Assembly: GCA_002435325.1 (NCBI GenBank)
Contig: DJMJ01000010.1
Coordinates: forward strand, 4,573-58,245
DNA: 53,673 nt
From: Nitrospira sp. UBA6493
Lineage (GTDB): Bacteria > Nitrospirota > Nitrospiria > Nitrospirales > Nitrospiraceae
Direction: 5' to 3'
Positions 25,145 through 34,703 of this stretch are shown here, piece by piece. Position 1 is the first letter of the stretch, and the number at the start of each line of letters is the position of its first letter. The translations under genes and the position numbers were made by a program. Under the pieces are notes generated by a model, which was given only the letters and a program-made list of their open reading frames with translations, was not told where the DNA came from and made no database searches.

Positions 25145-26323
25145 ATGCGCTGCGCCATCGTCCACTACCACGAACTCGCTCTTAAAGGCCGCAACCGCGA
25201 CTACTTTGAGCAGCGGCTGGTCCGCAATATTCAGCTCGCCCTGCGGGGCCTCGGCATCACCCGCGTGGAAAATCTTCGCAGCCGCGTTCGCGTGATGCTG
25301 CCGCCGGATGCCGATGGAGCCGCCGTCAGCGAGCGGCTGGCGAGGGTCTGCGGAGTGGCGAACTTTTCTCTGGCCCGCGCGGTGCCGCTCAACCTGGCCG
25401 AGCCGAACCTTGAGGAACTCAACCGCGCCATCATCGAGGAGCTGCAATCGAAAATTTTTGCGACATTCCGCGTCACGGCGAAGCGGGCCGACAAGCGATT
25501 GACGCTCACCTCGATGGATGTGGAACGCCTGGTCGGCGAAGCGATTCATGAACGCATGGGGAAACCGGTCAGTCTCAAGGCCCCCGACCTCACCGTCTAT
25601 ATTGAGTTGCTGTCGAGAGACGCCTACTTCTCCGTGGACAAGATTAAGGGGCCTGGCGGCATGCCGGTGGGAGTCAGCGGCAAGGTCGCCTGCCTCATCT
25701 CCGGCGGCATCGATTCGCCGGTCGCCGCCTATCGCATGATCAAGCGCGGCTGCCGGGCCGTGTTCGTCCATTTCTCAGGCCGGCCGCTGGTGAGCCGCGC
25801 CTCGGAAGACAAGGTCCGTGAACTGGTCCAGACTCTTAACGCCTCACTCTATGAGACCAAGCTCTACGTGATTCCTTTTGGAGAAATCCAGCGTGAGATC
25901 GTGCTCAATACCCCCGCCCCCTTCCGCGTCGTCTTGTATCGCCGTATGATGATGCGCATCGCGGAGGCGCTCGCGAGGAAGGAAGAATGCTGGGGACTGG
26001 TGACAGGAGACAGCCTGGGACAGGTCGCCTCTCAGACGCCGGAAAACCTGTCGGTGGTCGAAGACGTGGCGGGACTGCCGATCCTCCGGCCGCTCATCGG
26101 GATGGATAAACTGGAAATTACAGACGACGCGAAACGCATCGGCACCTACGAGACCTCCATCGAACCGGATCAGGACTGCTGCAAACTCTTCACGCCGCCG
26201 CACCCCAGCACCAAGACACGCCTTGCGGAACTCCTGAACGTCGAACGCGCATTGGATATTCCCCGCCTCGTCCAACAGGGGCTCGACAAGGCCGAGCTGT
26301 CGGAGTTCAGCTTCCCTGATTAG
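25145..26323 (+). CDS. thiI: tRNA 4-thiouridine synthase / thiamine sulfurtransferase, short form
   Basis: 392 aa. An N-terminal ferredoxin-like and THUMP region (residues 1-165) is followed by the PP-loop ATP-pyrophosphatase: CLISGGIDSPVAAYRMIKRG (SGGIDS P-loop). Later, TGDSLGQVASQTPENL and the DQDCCKLFTPPHPSTK segment match ThiI. The C-terminal rhodanese domain present in E. coli ThiI (482 aa) is absent, as in many bacteria, so persulfide sulfur must come from another protein. It modifies U8 of tRNA and can feed thiazole synthesis. Its stop overlaps the convergent SRPBCC gene by 17 bases. Confidence 0.92.
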   Translation: MRCAIVHYHELALKGRNRDYFEQRLVRNIQLALRGLGITRVENLRSRVRVMLPPDADGAAVSERLARVCGVANFSLARAVPLNLAEPNLEELNRAIIEELQSKIFATFRVTAKRADKRLTLTSMDVERLVGEAIHERMGKPVSLKAPDLTVYIELLSRDAYFSVDKIKGPGGMPVGVSGKVACLISGGIDSPVAAYRMIKRGCRAVFVHFSGRPLVSRASEDKVRELVQTLNASLYETKLYVIPFGEIQREIVLNTPAPFRVVLYRRMMMRIAEALARKEECWGLVTGDSLGQVASQTPENLSVVEDVAGLPILRPLIGMDKLEITDDAKRIGTYETSIEPDQDCCKLFTPPHPSTKTRLAELLNVERALDIPRLVQQGLDKAELSEFSFPD

Positions 26324-26885
26324 CCAGCGCCAGCCCTTTCTCCCGAACGATCGCAAAATGCCGGTCCAGCTCACGCCGCATCGCCACAGCCACCATCCAA
26401 TCCGGTGCAATCGTCCGGATCTCAACCAATAATTCAAACTCGGCTTTGGTATGAGCTCCGCCATCGACGGGCGTGAGCGTCCACACTCGATGGTACTGTT
26501 TGAAGTCGCCGCCCTTTAATTCCGTCAGTAAACCGCCGCCAGACAGCGTTCTCGACTCACTCAACAACCGACGCTCTCCCGGCAGCAACGCGTGGTCGAT
26601 GCGAATGTCCGTCAAAACCGTGCCTTCTTGCTCCCGGATCTCCGCCATGCGCATCTGCACATCGAACAATTCGGGCCAGTGGGCATAGTCGGTCAACAAG
26701 CGTTGAATGATCGCCGGCTCAACCGGAAAGAGAATCGTGGCCATCGCCTTCACCCCGCCGGTGGGTTCCTTACGCACATCCAGCACGACCGGCTCGGCCG
26801 CAAGGCTCCATCCCGGATCGCTGCACAGGAGACCGGCTAGAAGCATGATCACTCGCCACAACATGAGGCGATTATATAGGCCCAT
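26307..26885 (-). CDS. Exported SRPBCC / START-like protein
   Basis: 192 aa if started at the ATG at 26885; an ATG at 26864 (185 aa) gives the neater signal peptide MLWRVIMLLAGLLCSDPGWSLA. Neither has a strong ribosome site. A tataat box on the minus strand at about 26870-26875 would place a transcript start almost at the 26864 ATG. The mature domain shows the ligand-pocket pattern of polyketide-cyclase-like proteins: IQRLLTDYAHWPELFDVQMRM, EQEGTVLTDIRIDHAL, KQYHRVWTLTPVD, TKAEFELLVEI and a final long helix (AVAMRRELDRHFAIVREKG). The ligand may be a lipid or hydrophobic metabolite in the periplasm. Confidence 0.75.
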   Translation of the reverse strand: MGLYNRLMLWRVIMLLAGLLCSDPGWSLAAEPVVLDVRKEPTGGVKAMATILFPVEPAIIQRLLTDYAHWPELFDVQMRMAEIREQEGTVLTDIRIDHALLPGERRLLSESRTLSGGGLLTELKGGDFKQYHRVWTLTPVDGGAHTKAEFELLVEIRTIAPDWMVAVAMRRELDRHFAIVREKGLALANQGS

Positions 26886-26946
26886 GAAGATCCAGGCGAG
26901 ATCCTTGATTGACGCATCCAAACATCACTGTGCTAGGATGTTCGGC

Positions 26947-27309
26947 ATGACTCGCTGGACCATCCTCCTTCTGACTCTCCTCGGCCTGTGGAGCCTTTCG
27001 GACTCCGCTCATGCCCAGCCCATGGACGACTCGCACGCGACCACGGAGCAATCCTGCAGCTTCGGCATGGGCAAGGGCGAACCTTCCCACAGTTGCGCTG
27101 TTCCGTTCCCCAACGGCTGCCGTGTGGCGCATGCGCCAGGCTCGACAAAGCCCTGGGCAAGCATCTCCAAGGGGGGCAGACTCCTGTGCCGCTTCGACGA
27201 AAAAGCCACCGACTGGAAAACCAAAATCACCGGCGCCTGCGGCCGCTGCCAATCCGGCCATTGCTCGGCGCAATTCAGCGTCCGGTATGACTGCTCTCCT
27301 CAGCAATAA
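26947..27309 (+). CDS. Small secreted cysteine-rich protein
   Basis: 120 aa from the ATG at 26947 (ATG 26938 adds 3 residues); aggatg precedes it. Signal peptide MTRWTILLLTLLGLWSLSDSAHA. The mature protein of about 97 aa has eight cysteines (SCSF, HSCAV, GCRV, LLCRF, GACGRCQ, GHCSA, YDCS), which suggests four disulfides in the periplasm. There is a glycine/proline-rich start and no family I recognise. It is divergent from the SRPBCC gene and ends 5 bases before queG, so it is probably the first gene of that transcript. Confidence 0.72.
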   Translation: MTRWTILLLTLLGLWSLSDSAHAQPMDDSHATTEQSCSFGMGKGEPSHSCAVPFPNGCRVAHAPGSTKPWASISKGGRLLCRFDEKATDWKTKITGACGRCQSGHCSAQFSVRYDCSPQQ

Positions 27310-27314
27310 TTCTT

Positions 27315-28259
27315 ATGCCCCTCGCTAGGGCAATCAAAGAAGAAGCCCTGGCGCTCGGCTTCGATGCCGTGGGCATCGCCCGCGTGGATACGACGCCCGC
27401 GCTGCCACTGACGCTCGCTTCGCGCCTCACCCAATGGCTACAGCGCGGCTTTCACGCCACTATGACCTGGATGGAACGAACACCGGAGAAACGGGCCGAT
27501 CCCCGTCTCGTGCTCCCCGAATGCCGCGCAATCATTGTCGTCGGCATGAACTATTTCACAAACCATCGCGCAGACGAACGGCCGGGCCACGGCCGGATCG
27601 CCCGCTATGCCTGGGGACAGGACTACCATGAAGTATTGGAAGCAAAGCTGAAGGCACTCGAAACCCGGATCGCCGCCCTCGCGCCCAACGCCGCAACCAA
27701 ATCCTACGTCGATACCGGCCCCATCATGGAAAAGGCCTGGGCGGAACGGGCGGGGCTCGGCTGGATCGGCAAACATTCCAATCTCGTATCGGCCGAGCAG
27801 GGTTCCTGGCTCTTGCTGGGGGAAATTCTCACCACGTTGGACCTCGACTCAGATGAACCGGCAAGCGACCTCTGCGGTAGCTGCACACTGTGTATCCAAG
27901 CCTGCCCCACGCAAGCAATCGCCGAACCCTACGTCGTAGATGCCAATCGCTGCATCTCGTATCTGACCATTGAGCTGCGGGGAGATATGACAGCCGTGCC
28001 GGATGAGCTCCAGCGCCGCATGGGCAACCACATTTTCGGCTGCGACGATTGCCTGGATGTCTGTCCGTTTAACTTGCGCGCCGAGCCCACCCAGGAACCG
28101 GCGTTTCAGCCCTCCCCTGTGACCTTAGCGCCTGATCTAAACGCGCTCGCCCAGTTGGACGACGCCGCGTTTCGCCACACATTTCACCTCAGTCCGATCA
28201 AACGGGCCAAGCTGGCGGGACTCCAACGTAATCTTTCGATCGCGAAAACCAACCAATAA
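27315..28259 (+). CDS. queG: Epoxyqueuosine reductase
   Basis: 314 aa. The N-terminal part resembles corrinoid-binding reductive-dehalogenase-like folds: EEALALGFDAVGIARVD, GFHATMTWMER and RIARYAWGQDYHEVL. Two [4Fe-4S] clusters follow: CGSCTLCIQACPTQAI (about 193-208) and CDDCLDVCPFN (about 238-248). QueG reduces epoxyqueuosine to queuosine in tRNA using cobalamin. It is shorter than E. coli QueG (379 aa), lacking the C-terminal HEAT-like extension, which is common. It begins 5 bases after the cysteine-rich gene. Confidence 0.9.
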   Translation: MPLARAIKEEALALGFDAVGIARVDTTPALPLTLASRLTQWLQRGFHATMTWMERTPEKRADPRLVLPECRAIIVVGMNYFTNHRADERPGHGRIARYAWGQDYHEVLEAKLKALETRIAALAPNAATKSYVDTGPIMEKAWAERAGLGWIGKHSNLVSAEQGSWLLLGEILTTLDLDSDEPASDLCGSCTLCIQACPTQAIAEPYVVDANRCISYLTIELRGDMTAVPDELQRRMGNHIFGCDDCLDVCPFNLRAEPTQEPAFQPSPVTLAPDLNALAQLDDAAFRHTFHLSPIKRAKLAGLQRNLSIAKTNQ

Positions 28260-28381
28260 ATAGCCAACCGACATAGTGCCACCAATAATTTCCACTCCCT
28301 CTTTATTCCATCCGGCAAGAGGAGTAGACTATTTCTAGTCGATCGGTGTTCGACAGGAGCCCTTAACAAGGAGTCCTTCGA

Positions 28382-29725
28382 ATGAACCCTACGACCTTTC
28401 TCCTGATTTCGAGTGACATCCATACGCGGCGCGCCCTTGAACAAGTCGTTCCTCGGCATGCCATCATTCTCACAGCAGATACCCCGCTAGTCGGTATCAG
28501 GCAGATCCAGCAATCGGACCCCGCCCTCGTTCTCTGTGAAGGCACTCCGCACACGGTCGTTCCCATACTCCAAGAAGCGCGGCTGCGCCACCCGAACCTC
28601 CCCGTCATCGTCATCGGTCCCCAGGCCTCCGTTCACGATGCCGTTGAGAGCATGCGCGCCGGCGCAGCTGACTATCTCACCAAACCGGTGGTTCCCGAAG
28701 AACTCGATGCTGCCATTCGCCGGCTGCTCGTCACGCCGGAGCCGGTTCAGGCCGCTCAGAAACCGGTGGACCGGTTTAATCTGATTGTGAGCGTTTCTCC
28801 TCAAATGAAGCTGATGAAGCAGCTCGCGCGCGAGGTCGCCCTCACCGACGCCGCCGTGCTGATCACCGGGGAAAGCGGTACGGGGAAAGAATTATTCGCC
28901 CAGGCCATTCACGCCGCCAGCCCGAGAGCCCACGGCCCTCTGATCGCGCTGAATTGCGCCGGCATTCCTGAGCACCTCCTTGAATCGGAGCTCTTCGGCT
29001 ATCACCAGGGCGCCTTCACCGACGCGAAACACACGAAACCAGGGCGGTTCCAACAGGCTGAAGGCGGCACGCTCTTTCTGGATGAAATCGGCGAGATGAG
29101 CCCGGCCGCACAGGCTAAGCTGTTACGGGTGCTCGAAGACCATACCGTGGACCCGCTGGGCGATACCCAGAGCTATAAAGTCAACATCCGCATCATCGCC
29201 GCGACGAACGAAGATCTCCCGGCGCACATTAAAACCGGGCGTTTCCGGCTTGATCTCTACTACCGGCTCAATGTGTATCAACTCCGCCTGCCTCCGCTCC
29301 GCGAACGGCCCGAAGATATCGAACCGATCCTTCAACGTTTTCTGGAGCAGGCTCGCATCAAACGCGGCTGCCGCATCACCGGCATCGCCCCCGACGCCCT
29401 AGCCATTTTGCGGCGCCACTCCTGGCCGGGCAATGTTCGAGAACTCCATAATATGGCCGAATGGCTCACCATCACCTGCAAAGCAGACAAGATCGAGCCA
29501 CAGCACCTCCCCGCCTCGGTGAAAACCGAGAACACCCCGGAGCAAGCGAGCCCTGAGCTGAAGCCATCGCTCCTTGCCTTCGGGCTCTCGTTTTCTGACA
29601 TGGAAAAAAAGATGCTGGAAGAAGCCCTGCGCAAAGCGGCAGGGAACGTGTCAGAGGCGAGCCGCCTCCTCAAAATCACCCGCAACACGCTGCGTTACCG
29701 CATGGCCAAGTACCATCTGTCGTAG
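28382..29725 (+). CDS. Sigma-54-dependent activator with a degenerate receiver domain (NtrC-type)
   Basis: 447 aa; aaggag at 8 bases. Residues 5-118 have a response-regulator fold (LLISSDIHTRRAL, LPVIVIGPQASVHDAVESM, ADYLTKPV), but where the phospho-acceptor Asp should be the sequence reads ALVLCEGTP: Glu53. The AAA+ domain follows: Walker A GESGTGKE (about 163-170), GAFTDAK (the sigma-54 contact loop), Walker B GGTLFLDEIGEM, and RLNVYQLRLPPLRERPEDI. The C-terminal Fis-type HTH is KAAGNVSEASRLLKITRNTLRYRM. It opens sigma-54 promoters; the Asp-to-Glu change could lock it on or make it phosphorylation-independent. No kinase gene is adjacent. Confidence 0.9.
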   Translation: MNPTTFLLISSDIHTRRALEQVVPRHAIILTADTPLVGIRQIQQSDPALVLCEGTPHTVVPILQEARLRHPNLPVIVIGPQASVHDAVESMRAGAADYLTKPVVPEELDAAIRRLLVTPEPVQAAQKPVDRFNLIVSVSPQMKLMKQLAREVALTDAAVLITGESGTGKELFAQAIHAASPRAHGPLIALNCAGIPEHLLESELFGYHQGAFTDAKHTKPGRFQQAEGGTLFLDEIGEMSPAAQAKLLRVLEDHTVDPLGDTQSYKVNIRIIAATNEDLPAHIKTGRFRLDLYYRLNVYQLRLPPLRERPEDIEPILQRFLEQARIKRGCRITGIAPDALAILRRHSWPGNVRELHNMAEWLTITCKADKIEPQHLPASVKTENTPEQASPELKPSLLAFGLSFSDMEKKMLEEALRKAAGNVSEASRLLKITRNTLRYRMAKYHLS

Positions 29726-29752
29726 CACGCGGCCACGATAGCCTCAGCCCTG

Positions 29753-32152
29753 CTACCGCAACGTCACGATCGTCACCCCATCGCCGCCTTCGGCGCGGTC
29801 GCCTGGGCGGAGGCCGGCAACGTAGGGCGAGCCTTTCAAATACTCTCGCAAGGTGGTTTTGAGCTTCCCTGTGCCATGTCCGTGGATGATGCGCAGAAAT
29901 GGCGCGCCGTCGAGTGTCGCCCGGTCCAGCGCCGCGATGACCTGATCGAGCGCCTCATCGGCGGCCTGGCCACGCACATCGACCACCGTTTGCTCATCCA
30001 GCCCCAACCCGCCGCCGATCGAAAACTTGCGCGGGCCCGATGAGAGCGCCGGGGGTGCGGGCACAGCCGTCCCGCGCGCCACACCGACGAGATTGGCCAC
30101 GGTGGCCAATACTTCGCCCTCGCCCACTTTGACGCGAACCCGCTTCTTTCCTTGCGGCGCTTCCAACAAACTCCCGGTCAGGCCCAACCCGGAAATTTCC
30201 ACCTGATCGCCGATGCTCAGCCGCGCGAGAGGAATCGGTTCGCCCGCCGGCGCCAGTTCTTGCTTGGCCTGCGCCTCCATCTCGCTCAACCGCTGTTTCG
30301 TTTCCTTGGCCTTGATCAGCTTTTGCTCGCGCTTGAACTCATCGACGGTCGCCTGCACCTCAGCTCGGGCGCGCTGAAACTGCTCGCCGATTTTTTTCTT
30401 GAGCCCCTTGCGGGCCTCCTGCTCAGCTTCTTCCAATCGTGCGTGCAGGGCTTTCGCTTCACTGGCCGCCTGTTCGGCTTCTGCCCTGGCTTGCCGCGCC
30501 CTCGCTGCATCTTCAGCCAGCTGGCGCTGTTTCTGCTGCAAATCGGCCATCAGATCTTCCAGCCGCCGATCTTCATGGCGCAGCCGCTGGCGCGCATCGG
30601 TCAAAATGGCCTCATCCATGCCCAGCCGCCCGGCAATCTCCAGCGCCGATGAGCCGCCGGGAATCCCCAAGAACAAGCGATAGGTCGGCGCCAGGCGCGT
30701 CACGTCGAACTCCACGCTGGCATTGGCAAACCCCGCCGTGGTCTGCGCCAATTCTTTCAAGGGGCCATAGTGGGTCGTGACGACGACCTTCATATTCAGC
30801 GACGCCAAATGGCAGAGCAGCGCTTCCGCCAGCGCCGCGCCTTCTTGCGGATCGGTCGAGGTGACCGGCTCATCGAGCAAGACCAGCGAGTGAGAGCGAT
30901 GGACCACAAATCGCCTGGACTCGGAGAGTAACTGCACCATCTGCGACATGTGCGCGGAGAAACTGGAGAGGTCCCGGCTCAGATCCTGTGCATCGCCGAT
31001 GTCGGCATAGAGATCGGGGAAGATCGCCATCTCGGATTCCGGCGCGCAGGGCAGATGCAGCCCGGCCCGCACCATCAACGAAAACAATCCGACGATCTTC
31101 AGTGTCACTGTCTTGCCGCCGGTGTTGGGACCGGAAATGACCAGGACGCGAATCGATTCATCGAGCAGAATGTCGTTGGGTACGACCTGCTCTTTGGCCA
31201 GCATCAACAGCGGATGCCGGGCCTGCTTCAGCATCACCCGTCCGCAATCGTTGAGCGAGACCGGACTGGCCTTGAGCCGCCGGCTGAGGGCCGCCTTGGC
31301 CTGGAGACAATCGAGTTCGGTCAAGACCTCGATGCCGGCCTGGAGCGCCTCCGCATGAGCCGCCACGAGCAGGGACAGTTCGCGCAAGATGCGCCGTACT
31401 TCCCGATCGATCTCCAGATCGGCGACCTTGATCGAGTTGTTCAATTCCACCAGTTCGCGGGGTTCAAGAAACACCGTGGCGCCGCTGGCTGACACATCGT
31501 GCACGATGCCGGGCATGCGCCCGCGCATGTCGGCCTTCACCGGCACCACATAGCGGCCCTCGCGCTGCGCGAAGTAGGATTCTTGAAGGACCTCTTCATA
31601 ACGGCTGGAGTGCAGAATACGATCCAGCTGTTCCCGCATGCGCTGTTTCAGTTCCTGGGCAGCATGGGTGAGTCGCCGCAATTCGGGACTCGCCGACTCC
31701 TTCATCGCGCCGTCCGGCTGAATCGCCGCATCCAGCGCCCGCTGAAGCCCCTGCAACTCCCTCGTCCACTGCAACGGACCGGCCACCGCGGCAACGGCAG
31801 GCGCATCGTGTTGATGGCGACCGACAAACCGCGCCCCCTCTTCCATCAGGCCGACGACGAGGCCGCAGTCGCGTAATTCGCTGACTTCAAGCACCCCGCC
31901 TTTATGGGCGCGCTCGACCAGCTCACGCACATCCGGAAACGACAAGGTCGGAGCGGGATCGCTGCCCTCCCCGAGCCTGAGCCACTCCGTCGTCTCCCGT
32001 TGCCGCTGGATCAGGAGATCCAGCTTATTCTCAACGGCCAGCGACCGGCAGCGCGCCGCGCCCAAGGTGGACTGCGCCCCTTGCGCCAGGCTATCAAGCA
32101 GCCTGGGCCACTCCAAGGCCTGCGCCGCTTTATCTGAGAGCGTCTGATTCAT
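29753..32152 (-). CDS. mutS2: Endonuclease MutS2
   Basis: 799 aa from the ATG at 32152 (a GTG at 32155 sits directly before). The N-terminal core and lever regions lead to ATPase GPNTGGKTVTLKIVGL (about 335-350), LLDEPVTSTDPQEGAALAEALL and VVTTHYGPLKELA. A long coiled-coil, charged stretch (about 515-625, EAEQAASEAKALHARLEEAEQEA) follows, then a KOW-like module, and a C-terminal Smr nuclease domain (about 715-799: TVVDVRGQAADEALDQ, IIHGHGTGKLK). MutS2 suppresses homologous recombination and helps rescue collided ribosomes in some bacteria. It is full length. Convergent with the sigma-54 activator. Confidence 0.93.
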   Translation of the reverse strand: MNQTLSDKAAQALEWPRLLDSLAQGAQSTLGAARCRSLAVENKLDLLIQRQRETTEWLRLGEGSDPAPTLSFPDVRELVERAHKGGVLEVSELRDCGLVVGLMEEGARFVGRHQHDAPAVAAVAGPLQWTRELQGLQRALDAAIQPDGAMKESASPELRRLTHAAQELKQRMREQLDRILHSSRYEEVLQESYFAQREGRYVVPVKADMRGRMPGIVHDVSASGATVFLEPRELVELNNSIKVADLEIDREVRRILRELSLLVAAHAEALQAGIEVLTELDCLQAKAALSRRLKASPVSLNDCGRVMLKQARHPLLMLAKEQVVPNDILLDESIRVLVISGPNTGGKTVTLKIVGLFSLMVRAGLHLPCAPESEMAIFPDLYADIGDAQDLSRDLSSFSAHMSQMVQLLSESRRFVVHRSHSLVLLDEPVTSTDPQEGAALAEALLCHLASLNMKVVVTTHYGPLKELAQTTAGFANASVEFDVTRLAPTYRLFLGIPGGSSALEIAGRLGMDEAILTDARQRLRHEDRRLEDLMADLQQKQRQLAEDAARARQARAEAEQAASEAKALHARLEEAEQEARKGLKKKIGEQFQRARAEVQATVDEFKREQKLIKAKETKQRLSEMEAQAKQELAPAGEPIPLARLSIGDQVEISGLGLTGSLLEAPQGKKRVRVKVGEGEVLATVANLVGVARGTAVPAPPALSSGPRKFSIGGGLGLDEQTVVDVRGQAADEALDQVIAALDRATLDGAPFLRIIHGHGTGKLKTTLREYLKGSPYVAGLRPGDRAEGGDGVTIVTLR

Positions 32153-32327
32153 CACAGCATGAGAAATCCAGTGGAATTTTTTGGATGGCAGGACTCTAGC
32201 GAAGAGGTCGCGTGAGAAGCAAGGCGATCGGTGGTTCCGCGGCTTGCGACAGGAATTCTACTGAGCAGCAACGCCTAAAAACACGACAAACACAGGCGTT
32301 TCAGCGCATATTCCTCCTTCGTATAGC

Positions 32328-32356
32328 TTGACAAGGCTCCAGGGCACCGCTACTAT
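32328..32356 (+). promoter_or_regulatory. Sigma-70 type promoter of the glycolytic operon
   Basis: ttgaca (32328-32333), a 17-base spacer and tactat (32351-32356). The leader of about 55 bases before gapA contains a GC hairpin (ggggc 32372-32376, gcccc 32380-32384) and an aaagga site. Good match to the vegetative consensus. Confidence 0.7.
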
Positions 32357-32417
32357 CGCGCCACCATTTCCGGGGCGTGGCCCCCGGGCTCGTTATTCAG
32401 TAAAAGGACATAGACGC

Positions 32418-33428
32418 ATGGCTATTCGCATTGGTATCAATGGATTCGGACGTATCGGACGCAACGTGTTTCGGGCTTCAATGGGAGACCCCGAACTGGA
32501 CATCGTTGCCATTAACGACCTTACAGACGCCAAAACTCTGGCCTATCTGCTCAAATACGACTCCGTGCATGGCACCCTCAAGGTCACGGTGGAAGCGAAG
32601 GACGATCATATCCTCGTCGACGGAAAGCCCATCAAGGTCCTCGCCAAGAAGGACCCCAAAGAGCTCCCCTGGAAGGACTTAAATGTGGATGTCGTCATCG
32701 AATCCACCGGCCACTTCACCGATCGCGAGGGAGCAGGCAAACATCTGTCGGCGGGCGCCAAGCAGGTTATCATCTCCGCGCCGTCATCGGATCCGGACGT
32801 CACGATCGTTCTCGGCGTCAACGACATAGACTTCAATCCCAAGACGCATCACATCATTTCCAACGCCTCCTGTACCACCAACTGCCTCGCGCCGGTCGCC
32901 AAAGTGCTGCTGGAAAACTTCGGGATTAAGCACGGTGTGATGACCACGATTCACTCCTACACCAACGACCAACAGTTGCTCGATCTGCCGCATAAAGATT
33001 TGCGGCGGGCGCGTGCGGCCGGCATGTCGATGATTCCAACCAGCACCGGCGCCGCCAAGGCGCTGCATCTCGTACTCCCGCAATTGAAGGGCAAACTGGA
33101 CGGCCTGGCCATTCGCGTCCCGACCCCAAACGTCTCGCTCGTCGACCTGACGGTGGAGGCCGAGAAAGATTGCACGATCGCCGAAGTCAATGCCGCCTTC
33201 AAGAAAGCGGCGGATGGCCCCCTCAAGAACATCCTGCATTACTCGGAGGATCCGATTGTCTCGATCGACCAAAAGGGCGATCCCCATTCGGCCACCCTGG
33301 ATGCGCCGCTCACGAATGTCATCGACAAGCGCATGATCAAAGTCACCGCCTGGTACGACAACGAGTGGGGCTATTCCTGCCGCGTCCGCGATCTGATCAA
33401 GGCGCTCGCAGCCAAGGCCAAGGGGTAA
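32418..33428 (+). CDS. gapA: Glyceraldehyde-3-phosphate dehydrogenase, type I
   Basis: 336 aa from the ATG at 32418, giving MAIRIGINGFGRIGRNVF; the open frame upstream crosses the promoter. NAD-binding GINGFGRIG (7-15), catalytic ASCTTNC (Cys152) with a downstream His in HSYTNDQ, and the C-terminal WYDNEWGYSCRV. It interconverts glyceraldehyde-3-phosphate and 1,3-bisphosphoglycerate in glycolysis and gluconeogenesis. First gene of gapA-pgk-tpiA-secG, transcribed from the ttgaca/tactat promoter. Confidence 0.96.
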   Translation: MAIRIGINGFGRIGRNVFRASMGDPELDIVAINDLTDAKTLAYLLKYDSVHGTLKVTVEAKDDHILVDGKPIKVLAKKDPKELPWKDLNVDVVIESTGHFTDREGAGKHLSAGAKQVIISAPSSDPDVTIVLGVNDIDFNPKTHHIISNASCTTNCLAPVAKVLLENFGIKHGVMTTIHSYTNDQQLLDLPHKDLRRARAAGMSMIPTSTGAAKALHLVLPQLKGKLDGLAIRVPTPNVSLVDLTVEAEKDCTIAEVNAAFKKAADGPLKNILHYSEDPIVSIDQKGDPHSATLDAPLTNVIDKRMIKVTAWYDNEWGYSCRVRDLIKALAAKAKG

Positions 33429-33461
33429 CCGCACTCTGCGGAACCCGATGAAGGAGCACGG

Positions 33462-34661
33462 ATGAACTTGCGGAAGCAAACCATCGACGATGTGGTCTTA
33501 CGCGGAAAACGCGTGATAATCCGCGCCGATTTCAATGTCCCGCTTGACGAATCACTCCAAATTACGGATGACACACGCATTCGCTCCACACTCCCGACCA
33601 TCAACCGGGTAGTCGATGAAGGCGCCAAAGTCATCCTCTGCTCGCATCTGGGACGGCCCAAGGGCAAGTTCGACCCCAGATACAGTCTGGCGCCCGTCGC
33701 CAAACGGCTCAGCCGCCTGCTGGGCAAAGAAGTGATTTTCGCCCCGGATTGCATCGGCCCCGCCGTCGAAAAACTGGTGGCCAAGATGAACCCCGGCGAC
33801 GTGTTGCTTCTGGAAAACCTTCGATTTCATGCCGGAGAAGAAAAAAACGACGAAGCCTTTTCCAAAGCCCTCGCTTCTCTGGGCGATGTGTTTATCAATG
33901 ACGCCTTCGGCGCAGCACACCGTGCGCACGCCTCAACGGTTGGCATTACCAAATTCATCAAGTCCTCGGCCGCCGGTGCGCTTCTCAAGAAAGAAATCGA
34001 GTACCTGGAAGGGGCCGTGGAAAACCCGGTTCGCCCATTTGTGGCAATCCTCGGGGGTGCCAAGGTCTCCGGCAAGATCGGCGTTATCGAAAATCTCGGG
34101 AAGCGCGTCGATAAGGTCATCATCGGCGGCGGCATGGCCTTTACCTTTCTGAAGGCCAAGGGGCTTGAGATCGGAAACTCCCTGGTCGAAAACGATATGC
34201 TCGACTTTGCACGCGGCATCGAAGACCACGCGCTCTCACGGGGCGTGAAATTCTATCTCCCCGTGGATTGTGTCGTGGCGGCCAGCCGGGAACCGGGCGC
34301 AGAAACGAAAATCGTGCCGGTCCAGGAAATTCCCAAAGGCTGGTACGGCCTCGACATCGGCCCGGCCTCGGTCAAATTGTTCAGTGAAGCCCTGCAAGAC
34401 GCCAAAACCATTCTGTGGAACGGTCCTATGGGCATGTTTGAAATCGATGCCTTCGCCCGCGGCACTCTCTCGGTGGCGCATGCCGTCGCCAATGCCTATG
34501 CGCTGACAATCGTCGGCGGCGGCGAAACAGCGATGGCCATCCACCGCGCAGGCGAGTCCGACAGTATCTCCTTTATTTCCACCGGCGGCGGCGCTGCCCT
34601 GGAACTGCTGGAAGGGAAACAACTTCCCGGACTAGCCGCGCTGCCGGATCGAGCAGTCTAG
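33462..34661 (+). CDS. pgk: Phosphoglycerate kinase
   Basis: 399 aa, aaggag at 6 bases. Signature VIIRADFNVPLD (about 18-29), SHLGRPKGK, LLLENLRFHAGEEKND, INDAFGAAHRAHAST, GGAKVSGKIGVIENL and the nucleotide-binding IVGGGETAMAI with ISTGGGAALELLEGK. It transfers phosphate between 1,3-bisphosphoglycerate and ADP. Full length for the family. It lies 33 bases after gapA. Confidence 0.96.
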   Translation: MNLRKQTIDDVVLRGKRVIIRADFNVPLDESLQITDDTRIRSTLPTINRVVDEGAKVILCSHLGRPKGKFDPRYSLAPVAKRLSRLLGKEVIFAPDCIGPAVEKLVAKMNPGDVLLLENLRFHAGEEKNDEAFSKALASLGDVFINDAFGAAHRAHASTVGITKFIKSSAAGALLKKEIEYLEGAVENPVRPFVAILGGAKVSGKIGVIENLGKRVDKVIIGGGMAFTFLKAKGLEIGNSLVENDMLDFARGIEDHALSRGVKFYLPVDCVVAASREPGAETKIVPVQEIPKGWYGLDIGPASVKLFSEALQDAKTILWNGPMGMFEIDAFARGTLSVAHAVANAYALTIVGGGETAMAIHRAGESDSISFISTGGGAALELLEGKQLPGLAALPDRAV

Positions 34662-34703
34662 CTCTCCCTCCTGCTCGTACAGGAAACCCGACAAAAGGAC
34701 ACC

